In this document: in pieces, positions 1-10,362 of the stretch | Layout of the letters: every line of letters begins with the position of its first letter | How positions within the stretch are numbered: the stretch's first letter is position 1 | Assembly: GCA_964019695.1 (NCBI GenBank) | Contig: OZ026515.1 | Location: 75,755,144-75,819,143, forward strand | Origin: Loripinus fragilis | Lineage: Eukaryota; Mollusca; Bivalvia; Lucinida; Lucinidae | Length of the DNA stretch: 64,000 nt | Direction: 5' to 3' | The notes under the pieces: generated by a model | The model's database searches: none | What the model saw: only the letters and a program-made list of their open reading frames with translations | Told to the model about the DNA's origin: nothing | Made by a program: the position numbers and the translations under genes

Positions 1-1031
1 ACGTTGGAAAGCGGATGTAGCACATTCATTAAACATATGTTTCCGGCCGTGGGTAGTTTCGGCTGGGTCATTTTCGGCCTGGTTTTAGGGTGGGTCGTTT
101 CGGCATATTCTGATAGGATCCGATTGTTTTTGCCATTTTCCGACTGCATTGATTTTTCAACGAAATCGTACATGCGCGCATTCTCGCAAGAGCGTTCACT
201 AGTACAGGGCCGTCGCCGCGTATTTAAAAGTGGTCCGGCGCAGGAAACCATCGAGTGTCGAAGGGAGACGAGAGAGGGGGATTCCCCCTCTCGTAAGGGG
301 GGTTTGGAGGGTCTCCCCCTAGATTTTTTTTAATTTTGAGCTTCTATGTGCGTTTTTAATGGTTTTTTTAAGCGTTTGGGAACAGATTTCAGTCACGATT
401 TTTTGCTAGAAAATATATTTCTTGGCGAGTGAGAAACCAAATGCTGAACAAAAATCTTATTCAGACAGTCGCGATTTTTTTTTACTTTTTTCTTCAGCAT
501 GTTTCTTTGACATTATTTCACCTATGTTCCCGCAGGCTTCGGCAAAATACTTTTAGCACTGATCCTTAGTGGTCATTCAAAGAGTTGTGTTTTCGAAAAA
601 AAATTACACTAGCGTCTTTTCATTTAGAACACCCGTTAAGGATGCAGGCTTCATCTAGATTTTGGCTGCGCAACTTTCCTTGACGAGTTCCCTTGTCGAT
701 AGGCTTAACGTGCGATCTTTGGCTTCATTGTATACTGTCGAACCACGACGGCTAAACACTGTCTTCTCTGCTAAGAAGTCTAATGAACGTTGTGGGAATC
801 GAAAAGTCTTGGGGCCGAATTTGTATGCATTGTAACGTTCGTATTATGTAATTTCAAAACGTTTTAAATATACTTTGTCGCTCGACATGTTCTTTGATTT
901 AGAATAATTAGAAGAAAAAAAATGTCAAATTGAGGGAAATGAAACTGGCTCATAAAGGTTATCTGGGCCTCAATGCGAGAAGCTAGAAAGCTGAAATTTT
1001 GCGTGTAGCAAGTTTACCAATTATACTTTGA
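1..1031. other. No gene recognised
   Basis: AT-rich sequence without a convincing coding frame. The open frame at 4-333 begins with TTG and ends in a GC-rich self-complementary stretch at about 262-325 (blocks of G opposite blocks of C), which looks like repeat DNA rather than coding sequence. Nothing else is supported. Confidence 0.4.
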
Positions 1032-1815
1032 GCTGGCTATAGACCCCCCTCCCCCCCAGGGGGAATTTTGTACACTATGATTTTCTAAAACTACATTATA
1101 TAAGACACAAAATAAAAGATGTTAGCCCTCTGAGAGTGGCAGTGTTAACGTGTAACAGCACGTTATATACGTTACCCCCCAAAATAGCATTAAACATCCC
1201 TGATAATGTCTCAACCATGACATGTTAATACATATTTGCATGCTGACAAAGGTTTATGAACTTCTTATAACACAGTTACATATTTCTAGTATTAATTTTA
1301 TAAATGTCTTGAGTAATTACCGTTGTATACGTTACTTAATGTTTATTTCCGAGTATCAGTATGGTATTTATTGACTATACATGTATTACATCTGTCACAG
1401 AATATAGTAAATCGATAAGGCTGCTACTTAATTGATTTAAAGTTCTTTATTATGGTCTCTTACACTATTTTTCAGGTCTATGTTATGTATGTTACCTTCA
1501 AAATAGCATTAAACATTTAAGTTAATGTCTCTAACAAGCCCTGTTTATACTTATTTGCATGCTTGCACAGGTTTATGTACTTCTTTTAGCAATGTTTACC
1601 TATTTTAAGTATTCATTTAATAAATGCCTTGAGTTTTAACTGTTATGTGCGTTACCAAATGATACATAAGTTATTCTGAGTATCTGTATAGAAGTTGTTG
1701 ACTATACGTGTATAAAGTCTATCAGAGAATTTAGAAAATTTATAAGGCTGAAATAAATTAAAGTTCCTTATTAATTTATGGTGACTTAAACTAATAATAT
1801 AATGTGATCTATCAA
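1032..1815. repeat. Left inverted arm of element A, with a 320-bp tandem duplication
   Basis: Two head-to-tail units of about 320 bp run 1176-1495 and 1496-1815; both begin near AAAATAGCATTAAACAT. Motif copies sit at 1162-1175, 1322-1335, 1482-1495 and 1642-1655, exactly 160 bp apart, so each unit is two motif-marked halves. The first unit has a reverse-complement partner in the right arm at 4258-4867. Confidence 0.75.
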
Positions 1816-2099
1816 CCTTCGCTGTTTGCTCACACAAACAGTATAGATAGCGTGCATTCAAATCGGAAGTTCTGAAAGACAGTCACTGTGAAACAGTTCA
1901 GTTTTGGGCAAGGTATATGGATAAAATTCAAATGGTGTTGACACTGATTAGGGCTACAAGGAAAACAACGTTGAATTGCATGGCATCTCTATCTGTATCT
2001 GTATGCCTTGTTCCCAATGTTCATTGCAAATGATCACAACAACTATGCACAATATGTACCTGTGTAACTGATTACACTCATAAATTTGATACACATCGC

Positions 2100-3350
2100 A
2101 GATACAAAGAACTTCTCGAACAAAATGGGTTTAGTGTGTCACAACCATTGGTTCTTTGCTTGAGAAATGCTTTTGACATGACTATCAGGCAAACAATAAA
2201 GAGGTATTATAGGCTTCAGCAACTAGAACTACGCTTCATACTACAGATGGAATGGTGTATTACTCATTACATCAGAGCTCAATATATTGAAACAACTCTT
2301 CAATGCACTGAATGAAATATTCAATCTGCTCAAATGCAAAGTAGAATGAGTCCTAGAGGCAGTTTCAGGCTTCACCAATCCTTACAGCTCTAATTTTGAA
2401 GACAACGAACTGTACTTTTTGTCTTTCGGTGTGCCCGCTAAGCATGGCATAGCTAAGGATCTTATTGAGGCTGATGACATTGGCAGGAAGGCTGTTGCAG
2501 ACTTCATTGACTCACTTTTAGTTTAAAAATCTGTCTTTCACATCCCCCATAAAATACTGCAAGCTAATAAAGTTTTGATGCTTGTGAGGTCAAGTAAGAA
2601 TAAATTGCCCAATTTACAAAACGTAAACAGCCAGATGAGAGCTTAAAGGAGCGTCTTTGGTAAGCATGACCTACTTTCTATTGGACATGATGTTGACCTT
2701 GAGTTGACACTGCGGTTCCTTCTGGGACCTGTACCATGGCCACTGTCAACTCCTGATAGAATTTCAACCAAAACTGACAAGTCCAAACTTCAGCATGGCT
2801 TGCAATCACACATTGAACAACATTAGATTGGCCATGTAGTGCTGCACATAACGTTGATGTTAATGCCGTAACTACAGAGCATAGTAGCTTTTCCTGTCAC
2901 CTTCATGAATCTGATGGCACCAGTATTAAACCAGGCACTAAAGGCAGGGCATGTTGGTTTTGTCACTGATACATATATACAATGTAAAAGCAGCAATCTA
3001 TAAAGTCTTACAACCATTCTCGCAGAGGATAACCTGGGTGTTTTGTTCAGCAATGGTGTATGCAACAAAATGTGCACCTTCTGAATGTCAACAGCATTGG
3101 CCAAAATATGGGGGAAGAGATCTACAGTAATACACTGTTTAACAGATAGTAACACTACCAATGTGCCAATGTGCTAGTACCACGGAAAGGTTGTTCTTTT
3201 CAAACTGATAGAGAACCCCTCCCCCACTAGTTCATCAACATTCTAAGAAGGGTAGGAAAACAAATAAAGAATTGATCTAGGCACTCATCAGTGATATGAA
3301 GCCCTTACATGTGCTATTTATGTAATTGTGAATAAGCTGCAGTACGACAT
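2100..3350 (+). pseudogene. Decayed coding stretch inside element A
   Basis: Conceptual translation across frames gives protein-like fragments such as NELYFLSFGVPAKHG, then a stretch with WPLSTPDRISTKTDKSKL, interrupted by several stops and frame changes. The pattern reminds me of a multicopy family of uncharacterised proteins common in molluscs, cnidarians and fish, which I cannot name. No ATG-to-stop frame of useful length remains, so the fragment cannot be functional. It could be the element's former passenger or transposition gene, or an unrelated capture. Function is not assigned. Confidence 0.35.
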
Positions 3351-3599
3351 GTTTCTGAAAAAAGTACCAAAGCCATAATCATATACTGACTATTTCAAAT
3401 GGCATGAACATGAGCTTACCTCCACCCTGCTTTTCTGTCCTTAAGATGTACATACAAAGATTGAACTATCAAGTCTTTCCCATGAAAACAAGTGAGGCTT
3501 TCCAGGTATGGACAAAATGTGTAGAAAATAAATGGGAAGGAAATCGAGTACCTCTGGGTGAAAGAAATCTTGATTGTACCCTAACAAAAGAGCCACAGA

Positions 3600-4070
3600 A
3601 TTATATTTCACATTTTGTGTGATATGGGGTTACCATGTTCAAAACACAACAACTCAAATCTTATAAAAGATAGAAACATAATATTTGCAGTTTCCAAAAG
3701 GTACATAAACATTCTTTAATACAAAGTGAGTTAGTAAGCTCATTCACATTAAAAAAAATATCAAACTATATTAGTTCCATAAATCATTTATATAGGAATA
3801 ATGAAAAAAGTAACATACGTAGCACTTTGGGGTGCATATTTGTTTTCAAAGTTCCATATCTGTGATGCAAAAATAGCTTACTTGGATGATATAGCCAATT
3901 TGGAAATCTTACCTTATGGTTTGCACTTTTCAGAAGTCATGTCATTTACTAAAATTATCAGATGTTGTAGGGTAATATATATAATTGGCTGTTGGTACAG
4001 GGTAATGGTGCCATTACCAGAGTGCTAGCATATTGCAAAATCCTTGCAAGATAAGTCTGATAGAGGAGTA
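3600..4070. repeat. Direct-repeat block X, first copy
   Basis: Matches 4885-5345 in the same orientation over about 460 bp. Shared landmarks are a GTGATATGGGG(T)TACCATGTTC start, 'aagatagaaacataat', 'tagcttacttggatgatat' and an end at TTGCAAAATCCTTGCAAGA. It carries degenerate motif copies at 3810-3823 and 3970-3983, again 160 bp apart. It lies inside element A just before its right arm. Confidence 0.7.
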
Positions 4071-4257
4071 ATAAGTTGTATAGGAAAATTCTTTAAAACC
4101 CTTGGATAATATATGAATATTTGCTCTAGAACTTCTACCTGAAGGGTTTTCTTTGATCTTTTAAGCTGTTACTCGCACATTGCACTGAATGTTACAAACT
4201 TTCCATGAATATTATGTCAACTATATTTGATGTCTCTATAAACGAAAAGAGGGTTTA

Positions 4258-4867
4258 TGTAGTTTATGTTTTGAGTTACTTCCTCAGCAAATGAGCCAGA
4301 GTAAAAAGAAGTACATGGACCTGTGCCAGCAAGCAAATAAGTATAAGCAGGTCGTGTTGGAGACCATATCTTGAATGTTTAATGGTATTCAGAGAGTAAC
4401 GTATGTAACCTGGGCTGTAAAATAGTGTAAGACACCATAATAAGGAACTTTAATTCATTTGAATAGCAGCCTTATAGATTTACTATATTCACTGACGGAT
4501 GTAATACCTGTATAGTCAATAACTGTCATACTGATACTTGGAAATAACATATGAAACACTAAGTAACATATACAACGGCAAAAACTCAAGACATTTATAA
4601 AATAAATGATAAAATTATGTAACTGTGCTATAAGAAGTTCTTTAACCCGTGCCAGACTTCAAAAAAAAGTGTAAATATGTCATGTTGGAGACATAATCAG
4701 GAAAATTTAATGTTATTTTGCGGGTAACGTATGTAACATGATGTTACCTGCTAACGCTGCCACTCTCAGAGGGCTAACATATTTCATTTTGTGGCTTATA
4801 TAATGTAGTATCTGGAAATCATAGTGTACGAAATTCCCCCTGGGGGGAAGTGGGGTCTATAGCCAGC
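4258..4867. repeat. Right inverted arm of element A
   Basis: Reverse complement of the left arm. Motifs in the opposite orientation (GTAACGTATGTAAC type) lie at 4396-4409, 4563-4576 and 4724-4737, spaced 167 and 161 bp. The terminal portion contains AACGCTGCCACTCTCAGAGG and the CCCCCTGGGGGG block also seen at 1050-1065 and 5380-5390. Confidence 0.7.
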
Positions 4868-5411
4868 GCCAGGCCTGGAGAATTACATTTTACATTTTTC
4901 TGTGATATGGGGGTACCATGTTCATTATCTAATAACTCAAAAAGTATATAAGATAGAAACGTAATGTTTGCAGTTTTGAAAAGGTAAATAAAAAATCTTT
5001 AATGTAATACCAAATTAATGAACATAAACTAGTTTCAATAAAATTTTAAGACAAACTATATTAGATGCATTTATCATTTAAAAGGGGGTTCAATGAAAAA
5101 ATGTAACATACACTACATCGGGGGTGACTATATTTGTTTTCAAATGTCACAATCTGTGGCCCAGTAATAGCTTATTTAGAAAATATAACCACTTTGGAAA
5201 TCTTACCTTATCTTTTGCACTTTTCTGGAGTCTTAAAAAGAATTTTAATTATCAAATATTTTGTAGGGTAACGTATGTAACAGGCTGTTACAGCTTAACG
5301 CTGCCATTGTCAGAGGGCTAACATGTTGCAAAATCCTCGCAAGACATTGGGCTTCAAGAAAAATATGGTCTACAAAATTCCCCCTGGGGGGGAGGTAAAC
5401 CATATCCAGCC
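4868..5411. mobile_element. Second, related element end (block X' plus terminus)
   Basis: Positions 4885-5345 repeat the block at 3600-4070. Unlike that copy, this one runs on into a full terminus: TAACGCTGCCATTGTCAGAG, then AAATTCCCCCTGGGGGGGAG, ending near CATATCCAGCC at 5411. Motifs lie at 5103-5116 and 5268-5281 (165 bp apart). It is best read as the right end of a second copy of the same family abutting element A, or as the outer end of a composite. Confidence 0.6.
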
Positions 5412-5579
5412 AGTGGCCTATTCCAGAGAGCGAACAACAAATGCGCTGGTCAGACTGCGCGGATGTATTCCTTTAATCTTCGAATGCAGCTACGTCAGGT
5501 TTTCTCTCGACACGGCCCATAAGTATGATAACTGTCATTATAATAATTGCATTGTTTTTCAATGTTTTCACACCTTGGC

Positions 5580-5794
5580 TACTATCCTGCCAGCCAAGAG
5601 TGACAGTGCAGCATATTTTGTTAGCAAAGTTATCTGGGACTTATAATCGATATATCACTTGTGTATTAATCCTATCCACAGGATAGGATTAGTACACAGG
5701 TGATCTATCGATTCGCGTTAGCTTAAGAGAAGTGTACACTTTAGTATTTCACTAAGCAATTACGCCACTGTCACTCTTGGTTGGCACGACAGTA
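5580..5794. mobile_element. Palindromic MITE, copy 1
   Basis: Terminal inverted repeats of about 29 bp contain GCCAAGAGTGACAGTG on the left and CACTGTCACTCTTGG on the right. A large central palindrome (about 5646-5714) is built around AATCCTATCC/GGATAGGATT and TATCACTTGTG/CACAGGTGATCTA. A second copy with the same ends and centre is at 40026-40217. No coding capacity. Confidence 0.8.
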
Positions 5795-7650
5795 CGCGCA
5801 ACGACGGTTATTGATTAAATTGAAAATCAGAGGTAAGTCCAAAGAAAAATGAGCTGAAACGAGAAAAAAGGGTCACGGCGGAAAGCATACTTGGTCAAAA
5901 ATGTGGTCTGGCGCTCGCCGCCCTGCCAGACCGGCGACGACGGCCTTGTAGTACTAAAATAACCAAACAAAACTGGGCTCTTTTCTGAAATAATTATTGT
6001 GTGCACAAATAGGTGCTGACTTTCTTTTATTTATTTATTTTTTATATAAATTTCCAAAGATCCGTCTGCATTAAACACTACCCAGGCCGAGTACCGAAAG
6101 CTCAAGAACAGACTGCACATGCGTGCATACTAGCAAGAACACTTACAGGGAAATAACTAACAACAATCGGGCAAATAATTTTGTGGACAAAAATATGTAG
6201 TGAAAATCCGACTCTATTAAACACTTGAACACTTGGAGTTTGCCTCTGTACTAACATAAGCAAATAAAGTTATCAACTATGTGCAGCAGACGACCTAAGC
6301 AGGCACCATTTGGACGAGTAATTCTCAAATACCTATCTTACTGAATTTTCAAAGGATCTGAAGAGAAATGAATTGACTTGTTTAAAGCGATTCTGATTGA
6401 TAGACTATTATCATTGCCTGACAAGAATAACTGTAATATAGGGCTAGCCTGCAAAGCAAGGCCAGAGTAAATGTTCTGTGACTAATCAAATTTCAACCTT
6501 TGCCATTAAAATGGTCAATACCTTTTGCACTCTTTTGCCTCCTTGTTAAGTTTGCGTGTTCTTTGTCGTCTGCTGATTTTTTTTTTTTTCAAAAAGATAT
6601 TTCAAGAATACTATCAGATTGTAAAACAGATTGAATCCAAATCAGACTGGATGTTCTGTTGAGCCTGATCTGGGTCCAAATTGTTTGTAAGGGTTTTCCG
6701 CAGTTAATCAAAACTGTTTGCAAAGCTAGCAAGAATGTCCATTCACATCCACAGATGAGATGGTGAACTGTCGAATATGAGCTTCTATTTCTCTCTGATT
6801 TTTTGAGTATTGTTGAATATAGGTCCTTCCTGTGAGTATCCATAGCATATATGGATATGGAAGAAATAAGCAAATAAACAATCTGGTCACTCATTCATTT
6901 TGTCTGGTGAGATAAGGCACCTAAACAAATTGGTTACACATGTTATAGGGGGTATGACCTTAAGCCAGGTTCCACTACAGTGATAAAGCTGTAATTAATC
7001 AACAGCATTGACAACGGACCCTACATGAAGGTAGGTTCTAAAGCGCATAGGTCCAGTCCAAACAGTTTGAAAGAGTTAAAGTGCTATTAAAGAGGATACT
7101 TTCTTCGTTGATTTAGATAAAAAAAATATTTCTACTGTTTGGACGATTGCCAGTCTATAAACAGAGTAGTCTTTTAAAATTCTGAAAGGCAGGTTTTATC
7201 ATGAAACGGCTTATTTCCATTCATTGGAATACACTACGAGGCGTGGTTGATCTGATTAACAGCGATATTCATACGCGCATCACGCTAGTATGCAGTGTCC
7301 ATTCATAGAAAACAATTAAATAAGAGTTACTGTTCCTGAAATGACCGAATAACCGTTAATAAGTGACATGGGAGGTTCCCAGTTCGCAAAAACACCATTA
7401 ACTCAGTAAAAGTTCAACTTTCGAATGAAAATCGGCAACAAAAGATATATTTTTGAATAACTGCACTGGGGTTCATGTTTCACTCACTATCATTTCAAAG
7501 CAAACAGCCATTTTAACACGAACTATTTCTTCAAAGTGTAGAAATTTCGAAAACAGATATAACTCTCTAGAATAGCTGATATTGAACAGATCCCGAGTTC
7601 CAAAAATGCTGTAAGAGTGAATTTTAGGAGAAAAATGTACCTTGTACCAT
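5795..7650. other. Long stretch without a recognised gene
   Basis: AT-rich sequence. The minus-strand frame at 6589-6894 (101 aa) shows no domain I recognise and contains a T-run at its 3' edge. A GC-richer patch near 5905-5950 has no clear feature. Confidence 0.4.
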
Positions 7651-8455
7651 GTTATAACGGTGCTCGGACATTTCGGCCACGGACATTTCGGCCTAGGACG
7701 TTTCGGCCTGGACGTTTCGGACACGGACGTTTCGGCCATGGAAAATGCCAAAGGAGGACGTTTCGGTCATAACCATAAATTTTGGGTTTGAGATGTGTGC
7801 ATGCATAAATGTGTGATGCATTTCTGAATCTTTTGAAATCAAATATGCATGTGAGTACTTACAATAGATTCAAAGATGCATGATAATAGGAGTATGTTTT
7901 TTTCATAGAAACAGGTAAATTATGGTGTATATTATACAGCAGTAAACGATATATACCTTTATAAAGTACCCATTACCTGACTATCCAGTCACTCTCGAGC
8001 ACATTACCTGAATTAGTTAATATTTTTTGTTTACAACAATTCTCGTGTATCTTTGAATCTACTGTGCATAGCAATTGATAAATGTTTACTACTTTCATGC
8101 TGAACCTGGGTTTGTCCTTTTTCTTCAAAACACTGCAGATTCAGATCAGCCAGCTCCCTACCTGATCAGGACCCACACTGTTTTCATCTCTACTTGTAAA
8201 TACATGCAGTTTAATAACTGATAAAAATTTGGGAGAAATACAATGTATAGTATATAAGATCATTAAGACAATTATTTCCTAAGAAATGCATCACACATTT
8301 ATGCATGCACACACCCCAACCCACAATTTATGGTTATGGCCGAAACGTCCACCTTTGGCATTTTCCGTGGCCAAAACGTCCTAGGCCGAAATGTCCGGGC
8401 CGAAACGTCCTAGGCCGAAATGTCCATGGCCGAAATGTCCTACATTCGTTATAAC
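7651..8455. mobile_element. Foldback/MITE element with GGACGTTTCGGCC subterminal repeats
   Basis: Both borders carry GTTATAAC (7651-7658 and 8448-8455), which is itself palindromic and is either the target duplication or the outermost inverted repeat. Inside each border are several tandem copies of a 13-14-base phrase, GGACRTTTCGGCC on the left and its complement GGCCGAAAYGTCC on the right. These are followed by long inverted arms that include the sequence around 'tgcatgcataaatgtgtgatgc' (7800-7825 and 8287-8312). The middle is AT-rich without ORFs. Confidence 0.8.
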
Positions 8456-10020
8456 ATCTATTGAAGCATTTCAAAAAATATTTTGATTTCATAATGCATG
8501 TTAATTAAAATTGATGTTAATTCTGAAAGTAACCAAATCTTTAAAGTTTTGGCTTATTAATTTATTGTCCACAATAGTCAATATTGTTTATATATTAATA
8601 TATCCACAGAGTATCCTTTTCTCAATCATTTGACTTAAAATAATACCACAAGTCATCACTCAGTTAGTTTCTAGTGCTGAGCAAATTTTCCGTAGTAAAT
8701 AGCCAAATGTGTTTAAAAAGTATTTGAAGAATTACAGCTTAAATATTTTCAGTACTGATTACAATTACATTTCATGTATTTGAGCCAAACCAAGATTACA
8801 ATTACATATGATTACTTTGAAAATTGTATTTAATTACAGATAATTACAATTACTGATTAGGATTACCCAAGGTCTGCCCTCAACTCATATTAGGTAAATA
8901 TTGTTAAGCAATATAAAGCTACATATATAAATGACAATAATCAATGACAAATGTTTTCAGGAGTAAAATATTTACAAAAAACCCTTTTAATAGCAAGGTA
9001 CACTATTCTGTGCCCTTGTTAAAAGAAATGGACAATCCTATCCTACAAAACGTGGAATATCTTTGACTTTATCTTGATTCAAAGAACTGATGGACAATTG
9101 TGACATGATACGGGAAACCATTCTTCAATATGACCAACAGGAAGTTTCTCTTAATATTCACCTGGGTGGAAACCTTGGTGTCAGTTCATCACGGTTTTCC
9201 CGTTGTCAATATAAGAAAATTCAGGTTACCTGATGATGTTTGCATGTCGTTCCGGCCAAAAAGGGTATCATTCTAACTTTTGGACAATTTGAATGCTTGA
9301 GAAACGCCTCGAGAATAATGGAACGGAATGTGCTGGAACTGAGTCGTTTTATTCAGTGTCATAAAATGGAGTATCACAATGCGGACTATTGATTAGAGTG
9401 TAACCCAAACATTCCAAAGACAGAGGCGCAGAGATATTATTATGCAAGAGTTAAAATGTGTTGAAAAGGTTTTAGCTAAAAAAAATTCTGTTACATCTGT
9501 ATTTATGCTATAAAATTGTCAAGTAAATATGAGACTATTTGTATGAGTTCTAGTTTTTTCTTCGCTTGTAATTTAATGTCTCTCATGTAACTAGTTAGCT
9601 TTATTCTAACAGATATTTCACGAGCTAGCGGGTTATCTGAGAAAACTATATATTTGTTTTACTGATCATTAGCCAGCATAACTGATACCATCCTCTTTGT
9701 CAAGTAAAATGTTTTTAACAATGAATGGAGTGATGCCGCTGCAGAGTTCTTTTCTTGACTGCGAGAGAAACCCTTGCGCTAGACAAGAGCCTAAGAACTA
9801 GCCTGTAACGAATGAAGTAGTCAATATCCCGGGTCATTATTGGTATGTTGTGAAATGTAGAAACAAACTTCTGAAATGGCATTCATTTGACCTTGGGTAA
9901 TATATTGTATCACGAGACGTCTGTCTCGAGCAGAGGCATTCCTCAGTGCTAACAAATAATGGATACGTAGCTAGACTCGGATTCCTCCGTGGCTTCAAAC
10001 ACTCCTCATTATGGCTTTCT
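8456..10020. other. Long stretch without a recognised gene
   Basis: No convincing coding frame. About 8750-8875 is a low-complexity patch built from GATTACAATTAC-like words. The rest is AT-rich unique-looking sequence. Confidence 0.4.
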
Positions 10021-10203
10021 TTAATTCCCCTCGGGAATGCTCTGATGATCCTCAGATTCTAACAAAAATTCTATCAACTGGTTACACGCCTCTCTCAGCT
10101 CATATTTCAGTCTGTAGCCGGGAATTAACGGTAATAAGAAATAGTTATGATAGACTAGCAGTGCTGTAATGAGCGTGATTTCTTTGTTTGACCTGGGAAG
10201 CAT
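10021..10203 (-). CDS. Candidate small hydrophobic protein, 60 aa
   Basis: ATG at 10203 in context aaaATGc and TAA at 10021. The product starts MLPRSNKE, has a hydrophobic segment (ITLITALLVYHNYFLLPLI, residues about 9-27) and an acidic amphipathic tail (YELREACNQLIEFLLES). The codons look balanced and the local base composition is less AT-rich than the flanks. It could be a small single-span membrane protein, one exon of a larger gene, or chance. I recognise no family, and no promoter, polyadenylation signal or splice partner was identified. It lies between transposon-like regions. Confidence 0.3.
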   Translation of the reverse strand: MLPRSNKEITLITALLVYHNYFLLPLIPGYRLKYELREACNQLIEFLLESEDHQSIPEGN

Positions 10204-10362
10204 TTTCCTCGTATAATTAAATTATGAACGGAAACGTGTCGTATTAAGTCATACGTTGAAAAAATACCATTTCTCTCTAGTTCTGTCAGAGTGATTTCTC
10301 TTTGAGGAAACTACCATCCAAAGGCTGTTAACCCTTTATGCACTGACTCAGGATGGTCCATG

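Larger units (their letters stand above)
1032..4867. mobile_element. Large DNA element with long inverted terminal repeats (element A)
   Basis: The left end reads inward GCTGGCTATAGACCCC followed by a C-run and AGGGGGAATTTTGTACACTATGA. The right end (about 4258-4867) is its reverse complement, ending GGGGTCTATAGCCAGC. The inverted arms are several hundred bases long and imperfect. The middle is AT-rich and holds a decayed coding stretch. Each arm carries near-palindromic motifs of the type GTTATATACGTTAC, pointing inward, about 160 bp apart. No clear target-site duplication was seen, and part of the right side is itself a nested or dimeric end (see 3600-4070 and 4885-5411). Superfamily not recognised. 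Confidence 0.7.

Noticed and set aside
4..333. 109-codon frame at the left edge
   Set aside because: It begins with TTG, has no recognised domain, and its end is a G/C-block inverted repeat.
7473..7751. 92-codon minus-strand frame with SRPKRPRPKCPWPKC repeats
   Set aside because: It is the translation of the GGACGTTTCGGCC terminal repeats of a MITE.
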